Source: Actinoplanes philippinensis (GTDB taxonomy: Bacteria > Actinomycetota > Actinomycetes > Mycobacteriales > Micromonosporaceae). From it: a stretch of 64,000 nt of DNA. Under the pieces are notes generated by a model, which saw only the letters and a list, made by a program, of their open reading frames with translations, had not been told where the DNA came from and made no database searches. Both the position numbers and the translations under genes were made by a program. Shown here one piece after another: positions 53,112-61,794 of this stretch; the stretch's first letter is position 1, and each line of letters starts with the position of its first letter. The DNA lies in contig NZ_FONV01000002.1 in assembly GCF_900113015.1 (NCBI RefSeq), positions 434,001 through 498,000 on the forward strand, given 5' to 3'.

Positions 53112-54466
53112 TAATCGCCGGAGCGGGTCCGACCGGGCTCACCCTGGCGCGCCAGCTCGCCCGGCACGGCGTGCCGTACCGGATCGTGGAGAAGTCGGCG
53201 CAGCCGTTCGACGGCTCCCGCGGCAAAGGGCTGCAGCCGCGCACCCTGGAGGTCCTCGACGACCTCGGTCTGCTCGACGGGTTCCTGGCCGCCGGCGGGC
53301 CCTATCCGGAGCTGCTGGCCCACCTGCCCGGCGGCGGGGAGCACCGGTTCCGCCTCGACGAGGTGCACGCGCCGACCCCCGCCGTGCCCTGGCCGAACAT
53401 GCTGATGCTCCCCCAGTGGCGCACCGGTGAGCTGCTCGCCGACGGCATCCCGGTGGAAGTCGGCGTGGGGCTCACCGGGATCGATCCGATCGACGGCGGG
53501 GCACGGGTCACGCTCGACACCGGCGAGGCCGTCGACGCGGCCTACGTGGTCGGCGCGGACGGCGGGCGCAGCACGGTTCGCAAGCTGGCCGGGATCGGGT
53601 TCGAGGGCGAGACCCACGAGGAGGAGCGGCTGACCATCGCCGACGTACGCCTGACCGGGCTCGACCGCGACCACTGGCACGTGTGGCCGGGCGAGGGACG
53701 GGCGTTCCGGCTCGGGCTGTGCCCCCTGCCCGGCGGGGACTGGTTCCAGCTGACCGCGCCGCCGTCCGCGCTGTCGCCGGCCGAGCTGGTGGCCGCCGTC
53801 GACCCGTCGATCACGGTCACCGCGGTGGGCTGGACCTCGGAGTACCGGGCCAACATGCGGATGGCGTCGCGATTCCGGGCCGGGAACGTGTTCCTCGCCG
53901 GCGACGCGGCACACGTGCACTCCCCCGCCGGCGGGCAGGGGCTCAACACCGGGATCCAGGACGCGTACAACCTGGGCTGGAAGATCGCGACGGGCAGCGC
54001 GGCGGTCCTGGACACGTACGAGGAGGAGCGGCTCCCGGTGGCCGCGGGCGTCCTCGGGATCAGCACCCGCCTGCACCGGCGGCACGCCGAGGGCGCCGAC
54101 GACGCCATGCGCCGCGACGACCCGGTGCTGCGGCAGTTGTCACTGAACTACCGGGGCGCCACGCTGGCCGACGAACGCCGCCCCCGGCCGGGCACGGTGC
54201 AGGCCGGGGACCGGGCGCCCGACGCGCCGCTGGCCGCCGGGCGGATCTTCGATCGGCTGCGCGGGCCGCACGCCACGCTGCTCGCCTTCGACTGGGAGTC
54301 GCCGCTGCCCGAGCTGTCCGTCCCGGTTCATCACGTCTCCGAGGCCGCCGGGATCTACGGGACGGACGGGCCCACCCTGCTCCTGATCCGGCCGGACAAC
54401 TACGTCGGCTGCGCCACCCATGACGTGCGTGACGTGCTCGGCTATCTCGAACGGGCCGGGCTCTGA
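53087..54466 (+). CDS. FAD-dependent aromatic monooxygenase (PHBH/RdmE type)
   Basis: A 459-residue class A flavin monooxygenase. The FAD fold reads VIAGAGPTGLTLARQLARHG near residue 10, then SRGKGLQPRTLEVLDDLGLL, the DG motif VVGADGGRSTVRKLAGIGF near 160, and the second FAD motif VFLAGDAAHVHSPAGGQGLN near 275. A C-terminal thioredoxin-like part follows. The start codon is overlapped by operator palindromes of the divergent TetR regulator. It probably hydroxylates an aromatic or polyketide compound, as in resistance or degradation; the substrate is unknown. Confidence 0.92.
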   Translation: MFTESRFTVIAGAGPTGLTLARQLARHGVPYRIVEKSAQPFDGSRGKGLQPRTLEVLDDLGLLDGFLAAGGPYPELLAHLPGGGEHRFRLDEVHAPTPAVPWPNMLMLPQWRTGELLADGIPVEVGVGLTGIDPIDGGARVTLDTGEAVDAAYVVGADGGRSTVRKLAGIGFEGETHEEERLTIADVRLTGLDRDHWHVWPGEGRAFRLGLCPLPGGDWFQLTAPPSALSPAELVAAVDPSITVTAVGWTSEYRANMRMASRFRAGNVFLAGDAAHVHSPAGGQGLNTGIQDAYNLGWKIATGSAAVLDTYEEERLPVAAGVLGISTRLHRRHAEGADDAMRRDDPVLRQLSLNYRGATLADERRPRPGTVQAGDRAPDAPLAAGRIFDRLRGPHATLLAFDWESPLPELSVPVHHVSEAAGIYGTDGPTLLLIRPDNYVGCATHDVRDVLGYLERAGL

Positions 54467-54530
54467 GAAGCCACCAGGTGCGGGCCGGGCTCCGGGAGGC
54501 TACGTCGAACGGGCCGGGCTCTGCGAGGCG
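54440..54530. repeat. Duplicated 3' end of the monooxygenase gene
   Basis: The last codons of the monooxygenase (GGCTATCTCGAACGGGCC then GGGCTCTGAGA) recur 54 bases downstream as GGCTACGTCGAACGGGCC then GGGCTCTGCGA (about 54499-54527), with a shorter echo GCGGGCCGGGCTCCGGGA between. The second copy extends over the end of the convergent HTH gene. Confidence 0.8.
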
Positions 54531-54988
54531 CGGAGACGATCGACCGAGGCTCGCAGGGGCGCCGGCAGCAGGCGGCCCTCCAGATCACCGAGAGCCGCGG
54601 TCACCAGGTCGTAGAGGGCGCCGGCCGGGGCGTCCGGTGCGGCCGACAGGGTCTCCCGGACCAGGGCGGCCCGGGTGAAACGGGCGTCCCAGCGACGGTC
54701 CGCGCCGATCCGCCGGCACAGGTCGACGGCGTGTCTGCGGAGACGGGTGACGTCGTCGCCGTACCCCTGATCGAGCTCGGATCGGCGCGGCAGGGAGTCG
54801 CGCTCCGCCGCCCTCGCCAGGTTGCGCCGGCGCTGCTCCGCGGCCTGCCGGCTGCCCAGACCGAGCGCGGCGGCGATCGCCGGCCAGGTGACGCCGGACC
54901 GCCTGGCCCGGTCGATCAGCTCCAGTTCCTCGGCGTCGAGCCGAGCCCGTCGCGCCCGGATCTCCCGCATCTCGTCCAGCTCCGTCAC
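54500..54988 (-). CDS. Predicted HTH DNA-binding protein
   Basis: A 162-residue, highly charged protein. Residues 18-55 (LDAEELELIDRARRSGVTWP, AIAAALGLGSRQAAEQRRR) look like a sigma-70 region-4 or HTH motif in which a helix is followed by WPAIAAALGLGSRQAA. The rest is helical and Arg/Leu-rich. GTG at 54988 is used; ATG at 55024 is possible. Similar short proteins occur near HNH genes in Micromonosporaceae. The function is unknown. Its stop codon lies within DNA duplicated from the monooxygenase end. Confidence 0.65.
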   Translation of the reverse strand: MTELDEMREIRARRARLDAEELELIDRARRSGVTWPAIAAALGLGSRQAAEQRRRNLARAAERDSLPRRSELDQGYGDDVTRLRRHAVDLCRRIGADRRWDARFTRAALVRETLSAAPDAPAGALYDLVTAALGDLEGRLLPAPLRASVDRLRASQSPARST

Positions 54989-55099
54989 CCGGTTCCCGCC
55001 TTCCGCATGTCGCCCCCGCCGCATTGTCGGCCGCAGAGGGGGCGGCCGGCGAGTCCCCGTGTTCACTCGCCGGCCGCCCGGATGAGGAAAGTCGAAAGA

Positions 55100-55537
55100 T
55101 CAGAGGTGAGCGGACCAGACCGGGGCGAACGGCGTGATGCGCAGCGGCATCCGGGCCTCGGCCGGCGTGCGGTCACCCTTGCGGTTGTTGCAGCGCCCGC
55201 ACGCGGCGACGGTGTTCAGCCATTCGTTACGGCCACCCCGCGACCGCGGCAGCACGTGGTCGATGGTCGAAGCGGCGTCACCGCAGTAGGCGCACCGGCG
55301 CCCGTCGCGCACCAGCACACCGGCCCGCGACCAGCCCGGACCCCGGCCGCGGCGCCACCGCGTCACCACATAGGACACCAGCCGGACCACGGTCGGCACC
55401 GGGTAGACACCCATCCGTGTGTCGGGCTGGGCCTCGTGGACCACGGCGACCTGACGGAACAGCATCCGGATCGCGTGCCGGAGGCTGACCCGGTGCAGCG
55501 GTCCGCAGTCGGCGTTCAGAACCAGAACCGCACTCAT
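55100..55537 (-). CDS. HNH endonuclease
   Basis: A 145-residue protein with an HNH nuclease domain near residues 75-125: RCAYCGDAASTIDHVLPRSR, then CGRCNNRKGDRTPAEA. The zinc-binding pairs C-x2-C and C-x2-C flank the IDHVLPRSRGG catalytic motif. The N-terminus MSAVLVLNADCGPLHRVSLR is typical of the actinobacterial chromosomal HNH group that is not phage-borne. ATG at 55537 has GGGGGTGA 4-11 bases upstream. Its biological role is not established. Confidence 0.92.
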   Translation of the reverse strand: MSAVLVLNADCGPLHRVSLRHAIRMLFRQVAVVHEAQPDTRMGVYPVPTVVRLVSYVVTRWRRGRGPGWSRAGVLVRDGRRCAYCGDAASTIDHVLPRSRGGRNEWLNTVAACGRCNNRKGDRTPAEARMPLRITPFAPVWSAHL

Positions 55538-55659
55538 TTCGTCACCCCCGGAAAATCGTTTGCCTGACAGCGAATCCACAGCTCAGAGGCGTTCCCCCCG
55601 GCCCGGATCCGCTGAGGAAAAAATAGGCCCGGCATCGACCGGCGACAACTGATTAACGA

Positions 55660-56355
55660 TCAGCGCAAAGCGCGGTGAACTGCCACGACGAGCTGGCACA
55701 GCCCGACGGTCTGCAGGAGCAGCCAGATCGCCACCGTCACGGTCAGTGCGGGGGCGGTCCACTCCGGTCCGACCAGGGTGGCGATCGGGGCCAGGAGCAG
55801 GCCGGTCACGCCGACGGCGACACGGGTGGGGCGCTCACCCACGGTGACCGTGCCGATCTCGGTCATCCCGGCGGTGGTCGCGCGGGCCCGCAGGTACTCG
55901 TGCAGCCAGCTGCCCGCGCCCGCCGCGACGGCGAGCCAGGCGGGGGCTCCGGCCAGCCAGAACGCGGTCAGCCAGGCGGCCTCGCCGAGACGGTCGGCGA
56001 CCGAGTCGTAGACGTGCCCGGCCCTGGTCACCCGCCCGGTCACCACCGCGACCGCCCCGTCGAGCCCGTCGGCGACGGCGGCCAGCAGCACGAGCAGCGC
56101 GCCGACCGCCAGGCCCGCCGGCCCGGCCAGGCCGATCACCACCGGCACGGCGAGACAGAGCAGCAGACCGGCGAGGGTCACCGTGAGCGGCTGGATCCGG
56201 TTACGGCCGAGAAGAGAGCCGAGACGGTACGCGAGAAGCACCCACCCACGGACCGGAGGCGAGGCCCGCCGCGGATCGAATCCACCATGCAGCCCCGACC
56301 ACGCCGCCACGTAGTCGTCCCAGCTCATCACCGGCGTGGGGGTGGGCGGGGGCAC
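55660..56355 (-). CDS. CDP-alcohol phosphatidyltransferase family protein
   Basis: A 231-residue membrane enzyme with about six helices. The catalytic motif region reads VADGLDGAVAVVTGRVTRAG then HVYDSVADRLGE, which fits D-x2-D-G ... G-x3-D-x3-D; the Ala-Arg pair of the classical motif is not present. The start is uncertain: GTG at 56355 or ATG at 56328 (MSWDDYVAAWSGLHGG). It starts 2 bases after the metF stop. It probably makes a phospholipid or a polyprenyl-linked phosphodiester; the alcohol is unknown. Confidence 0.82.
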   Translation of the reverse strand: MPPPTPTPVMSWDDYVAAWSGLHGGFDPRRASPPVRGWVLLAYRLGSLLGRNRIQPLTVTLAGLLLCLAVPVVIGLAGPAGLAVGALLVLLAAVADGLDGAVAVVTGRVTRAGHVYDSVADRLGEAAWLTAFWLAGAPAWLAVAAGAGSWLHEYLRARATTAGMTEIGTVTVGERPTRVAVGVTGLLLAPIATLVGPEWTAPALTVTVAIWLLLQTVGLCQLVVAVHRALR

Positions 56356-56357
56356 GG

Positions 56358-57284
56358 TCAGGCGGCGGCGGTGGCGGCCTCGGCGGGAGCCAGCAGCTGC
56401 CAGACCTCGCGGGTCGCGGTGGAACGGTTCAGGGTGATGAAGTGGATGCCGGGAACGCCCTCGGCCAGCAGGCGGGCGCACATGTCGGCGCACAGCTCGA
56501 TGCCGAGGGCGCGGACCGCCTCGGGGTCGTGGGCGAGGCGCTCGAAGCGGGGCAGCAGCGCCGCCGGGAACGGGGCGCCGGAGAGGACGGTGGCGCGCTC
56601 GATCGTGGCCATCTGGGTGACCGGCATGAGGCCGGGCAGGATCGGGGTGTCGCCGCCGGCCGCCGTGACCCGGTCGCGGAGGCGCAGGTAGTCGTCGACG
56701 TCGAAGAACATCTGGGTGATCGCGAAGTCGGCGCCGGCCCGGCACTTGCGGACGAAGTCGCGGGTGTCGCTCTCCACGTCGGCGGAGCGGGGATGCTTGT
56801 ACGGGAAAGCGGCCACGCCGACGCTGAAGTCACCCGAGTCGCGGATCAGGCGGACCAGCTCCTCGGCGTAGAGGACGCCGTCGGGGTGCTTGACCCACTC
56901 GCCGGTCGGGTCGCCGGGCGGGTCGCCGCGGACGGCCAGGATGTTGCTGATCCCGGCGCCGGCCAGCCGGCCGATCACGTTGCGCAGCTCGGCGATCGAG
57001 TGGTCGACCGCGGTGAGGTGCGCCATCGGCAGCAGGGTGGTCTCGGTCGCGACGCGCTCGGTGACGGCGACCGTGGTGTCGCGGGTGCTGCCGCCGGACC
57101 CGTAGGTGATCGACACGAAGTCGGGCCGCAGCGACTCCAGCTCCCGGATCGCCTGCCAGAGCCGCTGCTCGCCGACCGGTGTCTTCGGCGGGAAGAACTC
57201 GAACGAGAACGTCGGCGCGGGGCCACGGACCAGGTCACCGATGGACGGCGCGCCGGGCAGCCGGGAGGGAAGACCGAGAGCCAT
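56358..57284 (-). CDS. metF: MetF, methylenetetrahydrofolate reductase
   Basis: A 308-residue FAD enzyme that reduces methylene-THF to methyl-THF for methionine synthesis. [20 protein letters not shown] lies near residue 25, [16 protein letters not shown] near 55, HLTAVDHS with the folate-site region near 88, [12 protein letters not shown] near 115, and [15 protein letters not shown] near 185. ATG at 57284 is used. In mycobacteria the metF-like Rv2172c neighbours idsA2 and Rv2175c-pknL, the same order as here. Confidence 0.96.
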   Translation of the reverse strand: MALGLPSRLPGAPSIGDLVRGPAPTFSFEFFPPKTPVGEQRLWQAIRELESLRPDFVSITYGSGGSTRDTTVAVTERVATETTLLPMAHLTAVDHSIAELRNVIGRLAGAGISNILAVRGDPPGDPTGEWVKHPDGVLYAEELVRLIRDSGDFSVGVAAFPYKHPRSADVESDTRDFVRKCRAGADFAITQMFFDVDDYLRLRDRVTAAGGDTPILPGLMPVTQMATIERATVLSGAPFPAALLPRFERLAHDPEAVRALGIELCADMCARLLAEGVPGIHFITLNRSTATREVWQLLAPAEAATAAA

Positions 57285-57436
57285 ACCGGAACTCTACCGG
57301 CCGCCCGGGCGAACCCCGGCCGGCTGCGAGGGCCGTCCCAGGCCACGGGAGACCGATCCGCGGGCCGGGTGGCGGGCCCGGGAGCAGGCCGGGGTTACCG
57401 AACAGGGCCGGAGGGCACCAGATAGCGTCTGGAAGG

Positions 57437-58507
57437 GTGACGAACTCTCCGCTAGAGCGGGCCGGTCTGCGGCCCCGTGTCGACAAGGCCCTCGCCGGCT
57501 TCCTCGCGACCCAGCGGGCGCACCTGCTGGAGATCGACCCGGCGCTGGCCGAGGTGGCCGACGCGGTGTCGGCGTTCGTGCTGGGCGGCGGCAAGCGGCT
57601 GCGGCCGGCGTTCGCCTACTGGGGGTTCCGGGGCGCCGGCGGCGTCGACTCGGACGAGGTGGTGGCGGCGGTCTCGGCGCTGGAGCTGGTGCAGGCGAGC
57701 GCGCTGATCCACGACGACCTGATGGACCGGTCGGACACCCGGCGCGGGGAGCCGTCGGTGCACCGGCGGTTCGAGCGGCTGCACCAGCGGGAGGGGTGGC
57801 GCAGCGACGCGGCCGGGTTCGGCGACTCGGCGGCGGTGCTCCTCGGCGACCTGGCCCTGGTCTGGTCGGACGATCTGCTGCACATGTCCGGGATGGGGCT
57901 GGCCGAGCTGGCCCGGGCGCGGCCGGTCTTCGACCGGATGCGGACCGAGGTGACCGTCGGGCAGTACCTGGACGTGCTCACCCAGGCGACCGCGGACACG
58001 TCGCTGGAGCGGGCCGGCAAGGTGGCCCGGTTCAAGTCGGCGAAATACACGGTGGAGCGCCCGCTGCTGCTCGGGGCGGCCCTCGCCGGGGCCGGGCCGG
58101 AGGTCTTCGCGTCGTACGCGGCGTTCGGCCTGCCGCTGGGTGAGGCGTTCCAGATGCGGGACGACGTGCTCGGCGTCTTCGGGGATCCGGCGCAGACCGG
58201 CAAGCCCGCCGGCGACGACCTGCGCGAGGGCAAGCGCACGTATCTGGTGGCCTCGGCGCTGACGGCCCTCGACGAGGACGGCCGTGCCGAGCTGGAGGCG
58301 GCGCTGGGCGACCCGGCGCTGGACGACGCGGGCGTGCAGCGGCTACGGGCGGTCATCCGGGCGTCCGGGGCGCTGGACGCGACCGAGGCACGGATCGACG
58401 CGCTGAGCGGGGAGGCGCTCGCGGCCCTCCGCGCGGCCCCGATCGAGGAGGAGGCGCGCGAGGTGCTGCTGGCGCTCGCCGACGCGGCGACCCGGCGCTC
58501 GGTCTGA
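57437..58507 (+). CDS. Polyprenyl (geranylgeranyl-type) diphosphate synthase
   Basis: A 356-residue trans-prenyltransferase. The first aspartate-rich motif is LIHDDLMDRSDTRRG near residue 90, the second QMRDDVLGVFGDPAQTGKP near 237, and GGGKRLRPAF near 50. The residue pattern before the first motif (VQASALIHDD) is of the small-product type, consistent with GGPP. GTG at 57437 stands 8 bases after TAGCGT, so the transcript may be leaderless. Synteny matches idsA2 (Rv2173). The product may supply carotenoids, menaquinone or polyprenyl carriers. Confidence 0.93.
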   Translation: MTNSPLERAGLRPRVDKALAGFLATQRAHLLEIDPALAEVADAVSAFVLGGGKRLRPAFAYWGFRGAGGVDSDEVVAAVSALELVQASALIHDDLMDRSDTRRGEPSVHRRFERLHQREGWRSDAAGFGDSAAVLLGDLALVWSDDLLHMSGMGLAELARARPVFDRMRTEVTVGQYLDVLTQATADTSLERAGKVARFKSAKYTVERPLLLGAALAGAGPEVFASYAAFGLPLGEAFQMRDDVLGVFGDPAQTGKPAGDDLREGKRTYLVASALTALDEDGRAELEAALGDPALDDAGVQRLRAVIRASGALDATEARIDALSGEALAALRAAPIEEEAREVLLALADAATRRSV

Positions 58508-58572
58508 GACACCCCGGCACGGCCCGCCCGCACACCTTGCGGGATGGGGGCGGGTAGCCGTACCGCAAAGGA

Positions 58573-58923
58573 TCAGAAACCGACCGCCTGCGCCCGCCGT
58601 TTCGCCTCGCGGGCCAGATCGCCGCCGAGGGCTGTCGCGGCGTTGCCGCCGAGAGTCTCGTCCGGGGTGTAGAGCCACCCCAGGGCCTCTTCGTCGTTGA
58701 ACCCGGCGTCATGGAGCAGGGTCAGCACACCGGGCAGGTGCTTGAGCACGGTGGCGTTCGCCACCAGCTCGGCGGGCACCACCCGGATGCCGTCCCGGCG
58801 GACCGCGAGCAGCGATCCCTCGCGGATCAGCTGGTGCACCTTGCTGATCGTCACACCGAGCTTTTCGGACACATCCGGCAGGGAGACCCAGCCGGAGGGG
58901 CCGGGGGTTACGGGTTCGGTCAC
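58573..58923 (-). CDS. Rv2175c-type HTH DNA-binding protein
   Basis: A 116-residue protein. WVSLPDVSEKLGVTISKVHQ and LIREGSLLAVRRDGIRVVPA form a winged-helix-like domain near residues 12-52, followed by a helical C-terminus. In Mycobacterium tuberculosis Rv2175c binds DNA and is phosphorylated by the adjacent kinase PknL; here a PASTA kinase follows after one gene. The N-terminal Thr residues (MTEPVTPGPSG) could be phosphorylation sites. GTG at 58923 is the start. Confidence 0.9.
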   Translation of the reverse strand: MTEPVTPGPSGWVSLPDVSEKLGVTISKVHQLIREGSLLAVRRDGIRVVPAELVANATVLKHLPGVLTLLHDAGFNDEEALGWLYTPDETLGGNAATALGGDLAREAKRRAQAVGF

Positions 58924-58958
58924 CTGTACAGGGTGCCAGACCAGATCGGAGAACTGTT

Positions 58959-59636
58959 GTGAGCCTGTGGCGCAACGTCCGTGCCGAGACGGCCGGGGCC
59001 TGGCGGTCCCTCTGCTACGACCTGGGGCGTCGCCCGGAGGCCCGCCGCGGGGGTGTTCCGGACGTCACGTCGACCGGGATGAGCACGTTCCCCGGCTCGC
59101 TGATCAGCCTGCCCGCCGAGCCGGTGGCCGACCACGCGCGGCCACCGCGACGATCTGTCGCGGTGGCCGCCTTCTGCGCGCTGGCCGCGTTCGGGGCGGC
59201 CGGGTCGTACCTGATGGCGACGACCGCGTTCGCCGGGCGGATGACCGACCCCCCGGCGGCCGTGCCCGAGGTCGCCGTGGCGCCCCGGCCGCCCGCCTTC
59301 GAGGCCGGGCCGGCGCCCGCCCACGACGGCGGCGACGCCCGGATGGGCGGGCCACGGCACCGGCCGCGCGCCACCTCGCCGGCCCCGGCCGCGCCGGTCG
59401 TCACGACCACCACCCACGTCGTCACGACACCCGCGCCGAACCCTCCGACCAGGGAGAACACCCGGCCCGCCGGACCGGTCACGACACCGCCGGAGTGCGA
59501 CTGCGACACCCCGCCGGTGCCGACCCCGACGGTGCCGCCGGCCACGGTCCCGGCGTCCGTGCCGCCGAGCATGCCGGCGGATCCGGGCGCGAGCGCTCCC
59601 AGCTTCGGCGACGGGGTCTGGATCCCCCTGCAGTGA
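58959..59636 (+). CDS. Unknown membrane protein with a Pro/Thr-rich extracellular tail
   Basis: A 225-residue protein of unknown function. Residues 1-65 are cytoplasmic, one helix follows (VAVAAFCALAAFGAAGSYLM, near 70-89), and the remainder is extracytoplasmic, rich in Pro, Thr and Ala, with ECDCD near residue 187 as the only cysteine pair. GTG at 58959 has GGAGA 6-11 bases upstream. It lies between the Rv2175c-type gene (divergent, 35 bases) and the PASTA kinase. A substrate or partner of the kinase is possible but not shown. Confidence 0.75.
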   Translation: MSLWRNVRAETAGAWRSLCYDLGRRPEARRGGVPDVTSTGMSTFPGSLISLPAEPVADHARPPRRSVAVAAFCALAAFGAAGSYLMATTAFAGRMTDPPAAVPEVAVAPRPPAFEAGPAPAHDGGDARMGGPRHRPRATSPAPAAPVVTTTTHVVTTPAPNPPTRENTRPAGPVTTPPECDCDTPPVPTPTVPPATVPASVPPSMPADPGASAPSFGDGVWIPLQ

Positions 59637-59799
59637 CCGCCATCACCAGCATCACGCATGGTGATAAATGCCTTATTCCGCCTTATGTGAATGGCTTCCG
59701 CGTCAATCAGCCCAGCTCACAGCCATTTGGGTACCCGTTTGGACTCAGCTGTGACATCCTGGGCCACCCCCACTGGAAAGACACATACACTTCACGCCG

Positions 59800-61794
59800 A
59801 TGGACACCACAGTCGCCGATACGTTGATCGGCACAACGATTGACGGGCGCTACCGGATCACCGGTCGCGTCGCCCGTGGTGGCATGGCGACCGTCTACCG
59901 GGCCACCGACGAGCGGCTTGAGCGCACCGTCGCGCTGAAGATCATCCACCCGTCGCAGGCCACCAACGTCCACTTCGTCGACCGTTTCACCGACGAGGCC
60001 AAGACGATCGCCCGCCTGACCCACCCCAATGTCGTGGCGGTCTACGACCAGGGGCGTCATCAGGGTCTGCCCTATCTGGTGATGGAGTTCGTGCAGGGCC
60101 GCACCCTGCGTGACCTGCTGAGCCAGCGCACCCGGCTGAGCCCGGTCGAGGCGCTCGCGATCCTGGAGCAGATGCTCGCCGCGATCGCCGCCGCCCACCG
60201 CGCCGGCCTGGTGCACCGTGACGTCAAGCCGGAGAACGTGCTGGTCGCCGAGGCTCCCAGCGGCGGCGCGGCCGACCTGGTGGACGCCGTGGTCAAGGTG
60301 GCCGACTTCGGTCTGGCCCGGGCCATCGAGGCGAGCACCGTCGACGACTCCGGCCAGCTGATGGCCACGGTGGCGTATGTGGCGCCCGAGCTCGTGCAGA
60401 ACGGGCACGCCGACGCGCGGACCGACGTGTATTCGGCCGGCATCGTGCTCTTCGAGATGCTGACCGGCCGGGTGCCCTACGACGGCACCGAGCCGATCGA
60501 GGTGGCCTGGCAGCACGTCGACAACGACGTCCCGGCGCCCTCGTCGATCATCCGCGGCCTGCCCACGGTGCTGGACCGCCTGGTGGCCCGGGCCACCCGG
60601 CGGGACGCGGGCTCGCGCCCGACCGACGCCGGCGCGTTCCTGACCGAGGTGCAGACCGCCCGCGACGGTCTCGGCGTGACGCACGTCGAGACCGCGTTGA
60701 TGCGTCAGGTGCCGGGCGCGCCCGGCACGTCCGACGCGACCCGGATCGTCCCGGCCGTCCCGTCCGCCGACGCCACCGCTCTGGTGCCACCGGTCCCGGC
60801 CGGCACCGCCTATCAGGCGTCCCACCGCCCGTCCTGGGCGCGGCTGCCGGAGCAGGGCGGCCGCACCGCGCCGCACCGCCGGGCCGCGGCGCCGGCGGGC
60901 GGGCTGTCCGGCTTCTTCGAGGACCGGCGCCGGGTCGTGCTGACCGCGCTGATCGCGGTGATGGCCCTGGTCGTTGTCGGCAGCACGTGGTGGGTGACGC
61001 TCGGGCGCTACACCGAGACGCCCCGGCTGCTGACCATGAGCCAGGACCAGGCCACCGCCTACGCCCAGCAGGAGGGTTTCACGCTGGTCGTCGGCGAGGG
61101 CAAGTACAGCGACGCCGTGGCCAAGGGCTCGGTGCTCGAGCAGAACCCGGGTCCGCAGGACAAGATCGTCAAGGGTGACAACATCACCGTGATCCTGTCG
61201 CTCGGTCCCGAGGTGCACCCGGTTCCCGAGTTGGAGGGCCAGGAGCTGGCGTTCGCCAAGGCCCAGCTGGAAGCGATCAAGCTGAAGGTGAAGCAGGGCA
61301 AGGGGCAGTACAGCGACACCGCCCCGGAGGGCGTGGTGCTGTCCACCAACCCGAAAGCGGGCACCGAGCTCAAGCCGGGCGACACCGTCGAGGTGGTGCT
61401 GAGCAAGGGCAAGGCGCCGATCACCATCCCGAACCTGGTCGGCCAGAACATCAACGAGGCCCGCCGGCAGCTGAGCGAGCGGGGCCTCCAGGTGGTGGAG
61501 CAGGCCGTGGAGAGCGACAAGCCGGCCGACGAGGTGATCAGCCAGTCGCCCAAGGCGGGCACCGGCGTGGAGAAGAACGCGGAGGTCACCCTCCAGTTCA
61601 GCAAGGGCCCGGCACAGATCGTCCTGCAGGACGTGACGAACCAGCCGTGCCAGCAGGCGGCCGCGGCGCTCCAGCAGCAGGGACTCCAGGTGCAGATGAC
61701 CGGCGACCCGAACGCGACGGCGCGCCAGATGAACCCGGGGCCCGGCACGCCGGTCCCGCCGCAGAGCGTCGTCCAGCTGGTGTGCTTCCTGTGA
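59800..61794 (+). CDS. pknL: PASTA-domain serine/threonine protein kinase (PknL type)
   Basis: A 664-residue membrane kinase. The Hanks kinase domain (residues about 17-280) has the glycine loop RVARGGMATVYRA, VALKII, the catalytic loop HRDVKPENVLV and DFGLARA, with Thr residues in the activation loop near ATVAYVAPELV. One helix (VVLTALIAVMALVVVGSTWW, near residue 390) leads to four PASTA repeats that should bind peptidoglycan fragments; the last has two Cys. ATG at 59800 stands 8 bases after TACACT. Synteny with Rv2175c supports PknL. Expected substrates are the Rv2175c-type protein and wall enzymes. Confidence 0.94.
   Translation: MDTTVADTLIGTTIDGRYRITGRVARGGMATVYRATDERLERTVALKIIHPSQATNVHFVDRFTDEAKTIARLTHPNVVAVYDQGRHQGLPYLVMEFVQGRTLRDLLSQRTRLSPVEALAILEQMLAAIAAAHRAGLVHRDVKPENVLVAEAPSGGAADLVDAVVKVADFGLARAIEASTVDDSGQLMATVAYVAPELVQNGHADARTDVYSAGIVLFEMLTGRVPYDGTEPIEVAWQHVDNDVPAPSSIIRGLPTVLDRLVARATRRDAGSRPTDAGAFLTEVQTARDGLGVTHVETALMRQVPGAPGTSDATRIVPAVPSADATALVPPVPAGTAYQASHRPSWARLPEQGGRTAPHRRAAAPAGGLSGFFEDRRRVVLTALIAVMALVVVGSTWWVTLGRYTETPRLLTMSQDQATAYAQQEGFTLVVGEGKYSDAVAKGSVLEQNPGPQDKIVKGDNITVILSLGPEVHPVPELEGQELAFAKAQLEAIKLKVKQGKGQYSDTAPEGVVLSTNPKAGTELKPGDTVEVVLSKGKAPITIPNLVGQNINEARRQLSERGLQVVEQAVESDKPADEVISQSPKAGTGVEKNAEVTLQFSKGPAQIVLQDVTNQPCQQAAAALQQQGLQVQMTGDPNATARQMNPGPGTPVPPQSVVQLVCFL

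Noticed and set aside
54988..55537. HTH plus HNH genes as a prophage or integrated element
   Set aside because: No integrase, attachment repeats, or phage structural genes; composition matches the surroundings and the HNH type is common on chromosomes.
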